Source of the DNA: Bacteroides cellulosilyticus DSM 14838
GTDB lineage: Bacteria; Bacteroidota; Bacteroidia; Bacteroidales; Bacteroidaceae
DNA: 36,256 nucleotides
Reading direction: 5' to 3'
Assembly: GCF_000158035.1 (NCBI RefSeq)
Contig: NZ_EQ973489.1
Coordinates: forward strand, 270,156-306,411
Below the pieces are notes generated by a model that was not told the origin of the DNA, did not search any database, and was given only the letters and a program-made list of their open reading frames with translations. Position numbers and translations under genes: made by a program. Of the stretch, positions 17,471 to 29,366 are shown in pieces. Every line of letters starts with the position of its first letter. Within the stretch, counting starts at the first letter, position 1.

Positions 17471-20398
17471 ATGAGAAACAAACTGAAGGGATTAGCTTTT
17501 TTATGTATGGCGGTAGCCTTGCCGCTGACAGCACAGAATGTAACCGTCAGCGGACCTGACGGTAAATTACAACTAACAGTTTCGTGCCCGGAAGGGAAGG
17601 AAGCATCGTATTCTCTCACCTATAACGGAAAACAGATGTTGGAATCATCTCCGTTGGGTCTGGAGACCAATGTGGGAGATTTCGCGAAAGCAATGAAACT
17701 GACCGGGCATAAGGAAAGGAAAATTGATACCGTTTACACGCAATCGCGTATCAAAGCTTCCAAGATACACTATCAGGCCAATGAATTGGTATGTGCTTTT
17801 GCCAATGCAAAAGGGCAGAAGATGGACGTAATCTTTCGTGTGAGCAATAATGACGTTGCTTTCCGCTATACGTTGCCCCGCCAGGGCGAACGGGGAAGCC
17901 TTGTTGTGAACAGTGAGGCAACCGGCTTCCGTTTTCCTGAACAGACTACTACCTTCATGTGTCCGCAAAGTGACGCCATGATAGGCTGGAAGCGGACAAA
18001 ACCGAGTTATGAAGAAGAATATAAGGCAGATGCCCCGATGGATGTCCGTTCACAATACGGCCACGGATATACTTTCCCCTGCCTGTTCCGCGTAGGAGAT
18101 AATGGCTGGGTACTTGTCAGTGAGACGGGAGTAGACAGCCGCTATTGCGGTTCACGCCTGAGCGATGTAACAGAAGGAAATCTGTATACGGTAGCTTTCC
18201 CGATGGCTGAAGAGAATAATGGTAACGGAACAGTTGCCCCCGCTTTCGCTTTGCCGGGTTCTACCCCTTGGCGTACGATTACGGTAGGTGAAACATTGAA
18301 ACCTATTGTAGAAACCACTGTTATCTGGGATGTTGTGGAACCGTTGTATGAGACGGAACATGATTATCAGATGGGACGTGGTACCTGGAGCTGGATACTC
18401 TGGCAGGACGGCAGTATCAATTATGATGACCAGGTGCGTTATGTTGATCTGGCTGCTGCAATGGGCTATGAATATGTATTGATTGATAACTGGTGGGATA
18501 CGAAGATCGGCCATAAGCGTATGGAATCACTCATCGACTATGCACAAGGTAAAGGAGTGGATGTATTCTTGTGGTACAGTTCAAGCGGCTACTGGAATGA
18601 TATCGAGCAAGGGCCCGTCAACATGATGGATGATCCGATTATCCGCAAGCGTGAAATGAAATGGCTTCAGGAGCAGGGTGTGAAAGGTATCAAAGTCGAC
18701 TTTTTCGGTGGAGACAAACAGGAAACCATGCGTTTGTACGAAGGTATTCTGAGTGATGCTGACGATCATGGTCTGATGGTAATCTTCCACGGCTGTACAG
18801 TGCCTCGCGGATGGGAGAGGATGTATCCCAACTATGTAGGCAGCGAAGCGGTACTGGCTTCCGAGAATCTGATTTTTAACCAGCACTACTGTGACGAAGA
18901 GGCTTTCAATGCCTGTCTGCATCCTTTTATCCGTAATTCGGTAGGCTGTATGGAATTTGGTGGTACTTTCCTGAACAAGCGTTTGAACCGTGGAAACAAT
19001 GGCGGAACTACCCGTCGCACGACGGATGTATTCCAGTTGTCAACGGCTGTGTTGTTCCAGAATCCTATTCAGAATTATGCTTTGGCACCCAATAACCTGA
19101 CAGATGCCCCGCAAGTTTGCTTGGACTTTATGAAACAAGTGCCTACTACGTGGGATGAAACACGTTTTATTGATGGTTATCCCGGAAAATATGCAGTTGT
19201 TGCACGTCGTCACGGCAAGCAATGGTATGTGGCTGCCGTTAACGGTACAAAGGAAGTACTGAAGTTGAAACTCGAATTACCTATGCTTGCAGGAGAGACT
19301 CTCTCATTCTATAATGATGATAAAGAACTGCAACCCCAGTTGCAAACTCTGAAACTGAAAGCTGACGGCAAACTTCAATTGGCCCTCCAACCGCAAGGTG
19401 GCGCCGTACTGGTTCAGGACTGGAAAACGAATGAGAAGGAAATGGGAGCCTATCTGTTTACCTATTTCAAAGACGATACACATAGTTTATATTTTGCAGT
19501 CAGCGATGACGGATATACATTTACGGATGTAAATAACGGTCAGCCCATTATCGCCGGTGATACGATTGCCGAACAGAAAGGCATCCGTGACCCGCATATC
19601 TATCGTGCACCGGATGGTACTTTCTACATTGCCATGACCGACCTGCATATCTTTGCCCAACAGAAAGGTCTGCGCAACACCGAGTGGGAGCGTGACGGAG
19701 CCAAATACGGCTGGGGTAACAACCGTGGTTTTGTCCTGATGAAATCAAAAGACCTTGTAAACTGGACACACCATGTGGTTCGTATTGACAAGACTTTCCC
19801 CGGATATGATGAGATCGGTTGTGCCTGGGCACCTGAACTGGTCTACGATGAACATGCAGGCAGAATAATGATCTACTTCACCATGCGTATGGGCAATGCA
19901 CGGAATATGCTGTACTATGCTTATGTAAACGAAGACTTCGACGGTCTGGAAACAGAACCCCGCTTATTGTTCCAATATCCTGATGCTACCAAATCAGCTA
20001 TCGATGCTGATATCACGAAAGTAGGTGATAAGTATCACATGTTTTACGTAGCTCACGACGGAACACCGGGTATCAAACAAGCTGTTTCGAAATATATCAA
20101 CCGTGGATATACTTATCTGCCGGAATGGGTAGACCCGGAACCGAAAGCCTGCGAAGCTCCTAACATGTGGAAGCGCATTGGCGAAGACAAATGGGTGGTA
20201 ATGTATGACATCTATGGTATCAATCCTCATAATTTCGGTTTCAGTGAAACCACTGACTTTGTGAACTTCAAAGATTTGGGACGTTTCAACGAGGGCGTGA
20301 TGAAGGCGACTAACTTTTCTTCACCGAAACATGGAGCAGTAATCCACATCACTAAGAAAGAGGCTGAGAAGCTGAGAAAGTATTGGAAAAACAAATAA
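17471..20398 (+). CDS. GH97-GH43 fusion (alpha-galactosidase or beta-L-arabinopyranosidase plus arabinofuranosidase)
   Basis: A 975-residue exported two-enzyme fusion. ATG 17471 opens a signal peptide ending in LTAQ; the in-frame ATG at 17435 lies too far upstream of it. Residues about 23-645 are GH97. They have an N-terminal beta-sandwich (VSGPDGKLQLTVS), a (beta/alpha)8 core with YEYVLIDNWWD, GIKVDFFGGD carrying Asp410, and YVGSEAVLASENLIF carrying Glu459 and Glu465. The Asp in KVDFF marks the retaining branch of GH97 (alpha-galactosidase, beta-L-arabinopyranosidase) rather than the inverting SusB branch. Residues about 656-975 are GH43, with the triad Asp707 (GIRDPH), Asp845 (IDADI) and Glu895 (CEAPNMW). 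The fusion would strip two different terminal sugars from the same side chains. The downstream GH51 gene starts after 16 bases. Specificities are inferred. Confidence 0.85.
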   Translation: MRNKLKGLAFLCMAVALPLTAQNVTVSGPDGKLQLTVSCPEGKEASYSLTYNGKQMLESSPLGLETNVGDFAKAMKLTGHKERKIDTVYTQSRIKASKIHYQANELVCAFANAKGQKMDVIFRVSNNDVAFRYTLPRQGERGSLVVNSEATGFRFPEQTTTFMCPQSDAMIGWKRTKPSYEEEYKADAPMDVRSQYGHGYTFPCLFRVGDNGWVLVSETGVDSRYCGSRLSDVTEGNLYTVAFPMAEENNGNGTVAPAFALPGSTPWRTITVGETLKPIVETTVIWDVVEPLYETEHDYQMGRGTWSWILWQDGSINYDDQVRYVDLAAAMGYEYVLIDNWWDTKIGHKRMESLIDYAQGKGVDVFLWYSSSGYWNDIEQGPVNMMDDPIIRKREMKWLQEQGVKGIKVDFFGGDKQETMRLYEGILSDADDHGLMVIFHGCTVPRGWERMYPNYVGSEAVLASENLIFNQHYCDEEAFNACLHPFIRNSVGCMEFGGTFLNKRLNRGNNGGTTRRTTDVFQLSTAVLFQNPIQNYALAPNNLTDAPQVCLDFMKQVPTTWDETRFIDGYPGKYAVVARRHGKQWYVAAVNGTKEVLKLKLELPMLAGETLSFYNDDKELQPQLQTLKLKADGKLQLALQPQGGAVLVQDWKTNEKEMGAYLFTYFKDDTHSLYFAVSDDGYTFTDVNNGQPIIAGDTIAEQKGIRDPHIYRAPDGTFYIAMTDLHIFAQQKGLRNTEWERDGAKYGWGNNRGFVLMKSKDLVNWTHHVVRIDKTFPGYDEIGCAWAPELVYDEHAGRIMIYFTMRMGNARNMLYYAYVNEDFDGLETEPRLLFQYPDATKSAIDADITKVGDKYHMFYVAHDGTPGIKQAVSKYINRGYTYLPEWVDPEPKACEAPNMWKRIGEDKWVVMYDIYGINPHNFGFSETTDFVNFKDLGRFNEGVMKATNFSSPKHGAVIHITKKEAEKLRKYWKNK

Positions 20399-20414
20399 CC
20401 CGATAAATAATACC

Positions 20415-22940
20415 ATGAACAGATTGATTAGATTTTTAAGTGTATGTTTACTTCTGTCTTTTGTCTTCCCTGTGCAGGCAAAGGTGGAGGGCGTGACGAA
20501 TGAACCGAATCAGGTGTACCTCTTTTCCTATTCGAACCGTGACGGACGCAGCGGCCTGAAGTTTGCCTGGAGTCCCAACGGAGAGAAGTGGTTTAGCGTG
20601 GCCGATGGATTTGCCTATGTGAATTCCGACTTCGGTCCGTGGGGACGGGCAAAGACTATGTTCAAGCCCCATTTGATGCAAACCCGTGCCGATGGCAAAT
20701 GGCATTGCATCTGGGAAGCTACGAATACTGGTCAGGCACTTGCCTATGTAACCTCTCCCGACTTGCAGAAGTGGGAAGCACAGAGTTATTTCTCTCCCGA
20801 AGAACGTAGCAAGTATGAACCCAAAGATGTGTACCCCACCACTCAGAAGAAGGTGTTGGTGAATGGTTCGGAAGAAGAAGGCTGGGTGCAGGAAGTTCCC
20901 TATACTACCGTGCAGCAGATCATCCGCTATGCCGAACATAAGAAATACCGCCAGTCACTGAATGCCGAACGTACTGAGCAAGACCCTGTACGTTTTGCCA
21001 ACCTCAAGCCTGTAGAGGCTACTATCCAGGTGAATGCAGGTCAGGCGAAAGAAATCAGCAAGCATCTGATTGGTATTTTCTTTGAGGATATTAACTATGG
21101 AGCTGACGGCGGCTTGTATGCCGAACTGATTCAGAATCGCGACTTTGAATATACCCCGACCGACCGTGGTAACGATCAGAACTGGAATAGTACTCATTCC
21201 TGGAGTGTTCAGGGCAGTGATGCTACATTGAGCATTGCAACAGAGAATCCTATTCATCCTAATAATCCCCATTATGCCGTCTTCGATGTGAATGCAGCTG
21301 AACAAACTGCATTGATGAATGCTGGTTTCGATGGCATAGCCTTGAAGAAAGGCGAGAAATATGACTTCTCACTCTTTGGTAAAGTACTTGAGGGTAAAGG
21401 GGGTAAGGTACTTGTGAACTTAGTTGATAAAGATGGAACAATTATAGGACAAACTGCCGTAAATGTAACATCTAAAGATTGGAAACAACAGAAAGCAGTC
21501 CTGACAGCCACAAGCGATGCGGCGGCTGCATCTCTGTCCATTGTTCCCCAGGCTGTCAGCAAGTATGCGCTGGATATGATTTCTCTCTTCCCACAAAAGA
21601 CCTTTAAAGGTCGTAAGAACGGACTTCGTGCCGATCTGGCACAAACGCTTGCCGACCTGCATCCCCGTTTCGTACGTTTCCCCGGTGGTTGTGTGGCTCA
21701 TGGCGATGGAATAGATAATATTTATGATTGGAAAGGCTCTATCGGTCCGTTGGAAGCCCGCAAGCCACTCCGTAACCTTTGGGGATACCATCAGACACGC
21801 GGTCTGGGATACCACGAATACTTCTTGTTCTGTGAAGATATGGGTGCGGAGCCCGTACCTGTGCTTGCAGCCGGTGTACCTTGTCAGAACTCTGGTACCT
21901 GCGCTCACCATTCCAAGGGTGAACTGACTTGCATGGGACAGCAGGGTGGCGTGCCGATAGAAGAAATGGATCAATACATCCAAGATGTTCTCGACCTGAT
22001 AGAATATGCCAACGGAGATGCCCGCAAAACCGTGTGGGGCAAGAAGCGCGCGGAAGCCGGACATCCGAAACCGTTCAATCTGAAGTTTATCGGTATCGGT
22101 AATGAGGACATGATTACACCTGTCTTCGTGGAACGCTTTAAGATGATATTCGATGCCGTAAAAGCAAAACATCCTGAAGTTACCGTGATTGGTACTACTG
22201 GTCCGTTCTACGAAGGTACGGATTATGAAGTAGGTTGGGATCTTGCTACCGAATTGGGTGTACCGATGGTAGACGAGCATTACTATGTAGAACCGGGTTG
22301 GATGATCCACAACCAGGAATATTACGATCATTACGACCGTAGCAAAGCGAAAGTTTACTTGGGCGAATACGCCGCCCACTTGCCGGGACGCCCCAATAAT
22401 GTAGAAACTGCGCTTGCCGAAGCTCTCTATCTGACTGCCGTAGAACGTAACGGTGACGTGGTAGAAATGACTTCCTATGCTCCATTGTTGGCTAAAGATG
22501 GTCATACACAATGGAATCCGGACTTGATCTATTTCAATAATACGGAAGTAAGACCCACAGTAGGCTACTATACTCAACAGATGTATGGTCAGAACGCTGG
22601 TACCGAATACCTGTCTTCTACGGTAAAACTGAATAATGGCTGGGATGCCGTGAAGAAACGTGTCGGAGTATCAGTCGTGAAAGACGTTAATACCGGAGAT
22701 TATATCGTGAAGTTAGTGAATATGCTGCCGGTGGAAGTTTCTTCCCAGGTGAAGTTGGACGGAGCTACTTTGGTAAATCCTTCGGCTACAAAAACGATAT
22801 TGACAGGTGATCCGAAAGACAGAGGAGCTAAACCCGCTTCTTCTGATTTCAAGGTAGAAGGAAATGACTTTTCTTACTCAATGCCTGCTTATTCGTTTAC
22901 AGTGATACGTATCCATCAGAATATTGAAAAGAAAAAATAA
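20415..22940 (+). CDS. GH51 alpha-L-arabinofuranosidase with degenerate GH43-like N-terminus
   Basis: An 841-residue exported protein with a signal peptide ending near VQA (residue 22). Residues about 28-145 resemble the first blades of a GH43 propeller (QVYLFSYSNRDG..., then GKWHCIWEAT). The position of the catalytic Asp in V/IRDPH is Lys84 (MFKPHL), and later blades are missing, so this part cannot be an active GH43. Residues about 200-835 are GH51: IGIFFEDINYGADGGLYAELIQNRDFE, a carbohydrate-binding-like insert, FPGGCVAHGD, the acid/base Glu564 in GIGNEDM and the nucleophile Glu651 in YLGEYAAH. GH51 enzymes are retaining alpha-L-arabinofuranosidases. The next gene is a second GH51, 9 bases downstream. 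The GH51 call is secure. The N-terminal role may be glycan binding or scaffold. Confidence 0.9.
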   Translation: MNRLIRFLSVCLLLSFVFPVQAKVEGVTNEPNQVYLFSYSNRDGRSGLKFAWSPNGEKWFSVADGFAYVNSDFGPWGRAKTMFKPHLMQTRADGKWHCIWEATNTGQALAYVTSPDLQKWEAQSYFSPEERSKYEPKDVYPTTQKKVLVNGSEEEGWVQEVPYTTVQQIIRYAEHKKYRQSLNAERTEQDPVRFANLKPVEATIQVNAGQAKEISKHLIGIFFEDINYGADGGLYAELIQNRDFEYTPTDRGNDQNWNSTHSWSVQGSDATLSIATENPIHPNNPHYAVFDVNAAEQTALMNAGFDGIALKKGEKYDFSLFGKVLEGKGGKVLVNLVDKDGTIIGQTAVNVTSKDWKQQKAVLTATSDAAAASLSIVPQAVSKYALDMISLFPQKTFKGRKNGLRADLAQTLADLHPRFVRFPGGCVAHGDGIDNIYDWKGSIGPLEARKPLRNLWGYHQTRGLGYHEYFLFCEDMGAEPVPVLAAGVPCQNSGTCAHHSKGELTCMGQQGGVPIEEMDQYIQDVLDLIEYANGDARKTVWGKKRAEAGHPKPFNLKFIGIGNEDMITPVFVERFKMIFDAVKAKHPEVTVIGTTGPFYEGTDYEVGWDLATELGVPMVDEHYYVEPGWMIHNQEYYDHYDRSKAKVYLGEYAAHLPGRPNNVETALAEALYLTAVERNGDVVEMTSYAPLLAKDGHTQWNPDLIYFNNTEVRPTVGYYTQQMYGQNAGTEYLSSTVKLNNGWDAVKKRVGVSVVKDVNTGDYIVKLVNMLPVEVSSQVKLDGATLVNPSATKTILTGDPKDRGAKPASSDFKVEGNDFSYSMPAYSFTVIRIHQNIEKKK

Positions 22941-22949
22941 GATATAATA

Positions 22950-24881
22950 ATGAGAAAGTTAACTGCCCTTTTTGCTTTGTCTCTTGCTTTGAGCATGCAG
23001 GCACAACAACATGTGATGACCGTCGACGTTTCTAAACCGACGGCAAAGATACAACCTGAAATGTATGGCATCTTTTTCGAAGATATCAACTTCGGTGCCG
23101 ATGGCGGTCTGTATGCTGAACTGGTAAAAAACCGCTCGTTTGAATTTCCACAACCTTTCGTGGGTTGGGTACCTTTCGGTAATGTAACCGTTCAGGATGC
23201 AAATCCTTGTTTTGACCGCAATCCTCATTATGTGCGCGTAGTGAATGACGGCCGCTTGCTGCGTGCCGGACTGGATAATGAAGGTTATCGCGGTATCGGT
23301 GTGAAGCAAGGCGAAGAATACCGTTTCTCCGTTTATGCCCGCACACCGGATGCGAAGCCGATGAAGCTCTCCATCGAGCTCGTCAACTCCAATGCACAGA
23401 ATCTGTTGAAGAAAGAAATCGAAGTCAGCGGCAATAGCTGGCAAAAGCTGACGGCGGTGCTGAAATCTCCTTTCACAGACGCTCATGCCCGCCTGCGTAT
23501 CGTTCTCGAAACGCAGGGTACGGTGGATATGGATCATATCTCCCTGTTCCCTGTGAATACTTGGAAAGGACGTGAGAATGGCCTGCGTGCCGACCTCGCA
23601 CAAGCCCTTTATGACCTTAACCCGGGCGTATTCCGTTTCCCCGGTGGTTGTATCATCGAGGGTAACAGTCTTGAAACCCGTTACCAGTGGAAGAATTCCG
23701 TAGGTCCTGTTGAAAACCGCCCTCTGAATGAAAACCGCTGGAACTACACCTTCAAACATAAAGCCTTCCCTGACTATTTCCAGACTTTGGGACTTGGCTA
23801 CTTCGAATACTTCCTGTTGAGCGAAGACCTCGGTGCAGAACCTCTTCCGGTAATCAGCTGCGGACTCTCCTGTCAGTACGAAAGCAATGAAGTGGTTCCG
23901 ATGGATGAACTCGATCCGTACATACAGGATGCACTCGACCTGATTGAATTTGCCAACGGCCCTGTTACTTCCAAGTGGGGAAAGGTGCGTGCCGATATGG
24001 GACATCCCGAACCCTTCAATTTGAAGATGATCGGTATCGGTAATGAACAGTGGGACAAGGTTTATGTAGAACGCCTCGAAGCTTTCACAAAAGCCATCCG
24101 TGCGAAATACCCTAATGTGAAGGTTGTAGGTAGCTCCGGCCCGAGTGCCAGCGGTGATAAATTCGATTATCTCTGGCCCGAAATGAAGCGTATCGGTGTA
24201 GACCTGGTGGACGAACACTACTACATGAATCCTGATTGGTTCTTTGGCAATGCGTCACGCTATGACAATTACGACCGTAAAGGTCCGAAGGTTTTTGCCG
24301 GAGAATATGCTTCACACGATCATTCCACGAAGAAGGATAACAACTTCCTCGCCGCCCTTTCCGAAGCTGCCTTTATGACGGGATTGGAACGGAATGCGGA
24401 TGTTGTCCATCTGGCTACTTATGCGCCGTTGTTTGCTCACGTAGACGCTTGGCAGTGGAATCCGGACTTGATCTGGTTCGATAACTTGCGCATGATGCGC
24501 ACACCGAACTATTACGTTCAGCAGATGTACGGCATGAATGCCGGTACTGATGTGCTCAGCCTGAAGATGGATGGCAAAGCAGTAGCAGGGCAGGACAGCC
24601 TCTATGCAACAGCTGCACTGAATGCACCTACCGGAGAAATCATTCTGAAACTGGTGAATGCAAGCAGTAAGCCTGCCGATGTTCAGATCGATTTTAATGG
24701 TTTGAAGAAACGTCAGTTGGTTGCCGGTTCCTGCACTTACTTACAGAACGACAATTGGCGCACTGTAAATACGCTGGACCAGGAAGCGATTGTTCCTCGT
24801 GTACGTCCGGTGCAGGTAGAAGGGCAATCTCTGAAACTGAAACTTGAACCACGTTCGTTTGGAGTGTATAGATTACAGTAG
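22950..24881 (+). CDS. GH51 alpha-L-arabinofuranosidase
   Basis: A 643-residue exported enzyme that releases alpha-L-arabinofuranose with retention. The signal peptide ends near MQAQ (residue 19). The GH51 body starts at once with YGIFFEDINFGADGGLYAELVKNRSFE. A CBM4/9-like beta-sandwich insert (about residues 70-200) follows, then FPGGCIIEGN. The acid/base is Glu366 in GIGNEQW and the nucleophile Glu452 in FAGEYASH; a C-terminal beta-domain ends the protein. It is a paralogue of the GH51 part of the preceding gene, from which it is separated by 9 bases, but it lacks the GH43-like N-terminal extension. The pair may attack different arabinosyl linkages. No terminator follows directly, but a new promoter lies before the next gene. 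Confidence 0.94.
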   Translation: MRKLTALFALSLALSMQAQQHVMTVDVSKPTAKIQPEMYGIFFEDINFGADGGLYAELVKNRSFEFPQPFVGWVPFGNVTVQDANPCFDRNPHYVRVVNDGRLLRAGLDNEGYRGIGVKQGEEYRFSVYARTPDAKPMKLSIELVNSNAQNLLKKEIEVSGNSWQKLTAVLKSPFTDAHARLRIVLETQGTVDMDHISLFPVNTWKGRENGLRADLAQALYDLNPGVFRFPGGCIIEGNSLETRYQWKNSVGPVENRPLNENRWNYTFKHKAFPDYFQTLGLGYFEYFLLSEDLGAEPLPVISCGLSCQYESNEVVPMDELDPYIQDALDLIEFANGPVTSKWGKVRADMGHPEPFNLKMIGIGNEQWDKVYVERLEAFTKAIRAKYPNVKVVGSSGPSASGDKFDYLWPEMKRIGVDLVDEHYYMNPDWFFGNASRYDNYDRKGPKVFAGEYASHDHSTKKDNNFLAALSEAAFMTGLERNADVVHLATYAPLFAHVDAWQWNPDLIWFDNLRMMRTPNYYVQQMYGMNAGTDVLSLKMDGKAVAGQDSLYATAALNAPTGEIILKLVNASSKPADVQIDFNGLKKRQLVAGSCTYLQNDNWRTVNTLDQEAIVPRVRPVQVEGQSLKLKLEPRSFGVYRLQ

Positions 24882-24900
24882 CTTGTAGCTCTTTGAACTC

Positions 24901-28111
<3,211 letters not shown>

Positions 28112-28119
28112 GTAAATCT

Positions 28120-28156
28120 ATCTCAATTCTCCTCCCAGGAGGAGGGGAATTGAGAT
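28120..28156 (+). terminator. Strong 16-bp hairpin between the GH2 and GH43 genes
   Basis: Bases 28120-28135 pair with 28141-28156 in a 16-bp stem containing one G-U pair and a 5-base loop. It lies 8 bases after the GH2 stop, followed by ACTCTTTATTAT. It may be a terminator or an mRNA-stabilising hairpin that lowers read-through into the last GH43 gene, 30 bases further on. Confidence 0.65.
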
Positions 28157-28186
28157 ACTCTTTATTATACTCATTATTATTATAGC

Positions 28187-29170
28187 ATGAAGAAAAGAGA
28201 ACTATTACTCCTTTTATTCTCCTTGTGTTCTGTCCTTGTATCTGCCCAGCAGAAAGTCCCAAACCGTTTCCGTACCAACATCCCTCTTGATTCCATCCAC
28301 CTAAGTGACCCTTGCATACTGGCCGATAAGGAAACCTCCACTTATTACATGACCGGTACTGGCGGCCTCCTCTGGAAAAGCAAAGACCTTGCCCGTTGGG
28401 AAGGCCCTTATCGTGTAGCTGAAACTGATCCTGACTCCTGGATGGGTCCTAAACCCGAAATTTGGGCAGCCGAATTGCATGAATACAATGGAAAATATTA
28501 CTATTTCGCCACTTTTACGAATAACGCCATCAAGATTGATACCGTAAAAGGAAACGTCATCCCCCGTCGTGCCAGTCACATCCTGGTCAGTGATAAACCG
28601 GATGGCCCTTATAAACCTATGAAAGACCCCACTTACCTGCCCGAGAATATGCCTACCCTTGATGGCACATTCTGGGTGGACAGTGACGGCAAACCTTATA
28701 TGATCTATTGCCACGAATGGCTGCAAAACTGGAACGGTACGATGGAAAAGATCGAATTAAAGCCCGATTTAAGCGGTTCCATCGGCAAAGGAAAGATTCT
28801 TTTCCGTGCCAGTGACTCTCCTTGGAGCCGTGAGAAGATGGAGGACAAAGTATTACCCAACCGTGTAACCGACGGACCATGGCTTTTCCGCACAGGTACG
28901 GGCCGGTTAGGCATGATATGGACAAGCTGGGTATTCCAGGACTATACACAAGGCGTTGCCTATTCCGAAAGCGGAACTTTGGATGGCCCCTGGATACAAG
29001 AGAAAGAACCGATCACTCCGCCTAACTTCGGACATGGAATGTTGTTCCGTACTTTGGATGGTGAGTGGATGATGTCGGTTCATAGTCATAAAGACGTGAA
29101 CGGGCGATATATTCGTATTCCGCACCTGTTTAAAGTCGATTTATCGGGGGATAAACTGAAAATTGACTGA
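28187..29170 (+). CDS. GH43 enzyme, single domain
   Basis: A 327-residue exported five-bladed propeller with a signal peptide ending near VSAQQ. The GH43 base is Asp41 (LSDPCIL) and the pKa-modulating residue Asp159 (TLDGTFWVDSDGKPYMIY). At the position of the usual Glu acid, in a VT-x-GP motif, the residue is Asp229 (VTDGPWLFRTGTG). From memory VTDGP is common in one group of Bacteroides GH43 proteins, so it may be a subfamily trait rather than decay. The EIWAAELHEYNGKYYYF segment fits GH43 blade 2. It is the last enzyme gene of the locus, 75 bases after GH2 and behind a hairpin, with no clear promoter of its own. Arabinofuranosidase is a guess from family and context. Confidence 0.82.
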   Translation: MKKRELLLLLFSLCSVLVSAQQKVPNRFRTNIPLDSIHLSDPCILADKETSTYYMTGTGGLLWKSKDLARWEGPYRVAETDPDSWMGPKPEIWAAELHEYNGKYYYFATFTNNAIKIDTVKGNVIPRRASHILVSDKPDGPYKPMKDPTYLPENMPTLDGTFWVDSDGKPYMIYCHEWLQNWNGTMEKIELKPDLSGSIGKGKILFRASDSPWSREKMEDKVLPNRVTDGPWLFRTGTGRLGMIWTSWVFQDYTQGVAYSESGTLDGPWIQEKEPITPPNFGHGMLFRTLDGEWMMSVHSHKDVNGRYIRIPHLFKVDLSGDKLKID

Positions 29171-29172
29171 TT

Positions 29173-29230
29173 TATCACCTTTTATGAAACAATTGTGCTA
29201 CTACTGAATAGAAATTTCACCCTATCTTTG
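29173..29230 (+). promoter_or_regulatory. Promoter-like site with no coding gene downstream
   Basis: TATCTTTG (29223-29230) followed by CAAC is a good Bacteroides -7 element on the + strand. The next + gene is more than 1.2 kb away and lies beyond a minus-strand gene. TATCACCTTTTATGAA starts at 29173, 50 bp upstream, and ATTTCACCCT lies at 29214-29223, resembling the repeats before the GH2 gene. The rest of the 196-base gap (29171-29366) holds no ORF, only the terminator at 29330-29363. Confidence 0.45.
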
Positions 29231-29329
29231 CAACATCGACAATAGGTTATAGATTAACATAAGATTGGTATTAATAAACAAAGGGTAGTTTTTTAAGTCA
29301 CAGTTTTCAGTAGGTAGTATTTATAAGAG

Positions 29330-29363
29330 AGGGCAATCTTCGAATCAAGAAGATTGCCCTTTT
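29330..29363. terminator. Perfect 12-bp hairpin, bidirectional terminator
   Basis: AGGGCAATCTTC (29330-29341) and GAAGATTGCCCT (29349-29360) pair exactly around a 7-base loop, followed by TTT on the + strand. It sits 4 bases beyond the 3' end of the minus-strand AraC gene, and on + it follows the GH43 gene and the promoter-like site at 29223. It should separate the locus from the regulator in both directions. Confidence 0.8.
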
Positions 29364-29366
29364 ATA

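Noticed and set aside
21420..22577. Minus-strand ORF of 385 codons inside the first GH51 gene
   Set aside because: It is the antisense shadow of the conserved GH51 core. It mirrors the one in the paralogous gene, as expected from shared codon bias.
22959..24218. Long minus-strand ORF (419 codons) inside the second GH51 gene
   Set aside because: It is antisense to a clear GH51 with intact catalytic motifs. Its translation has no recognisable family, signal or motif, and its length follows from the codon bias of the sense gene.
29171..29366. Short coding gene between the last GH43 and the AraC gene
   Set aside because: No open frame of useful length with a plausible start exists here. The stretch is better explained by a promoter-like site and a terminator.
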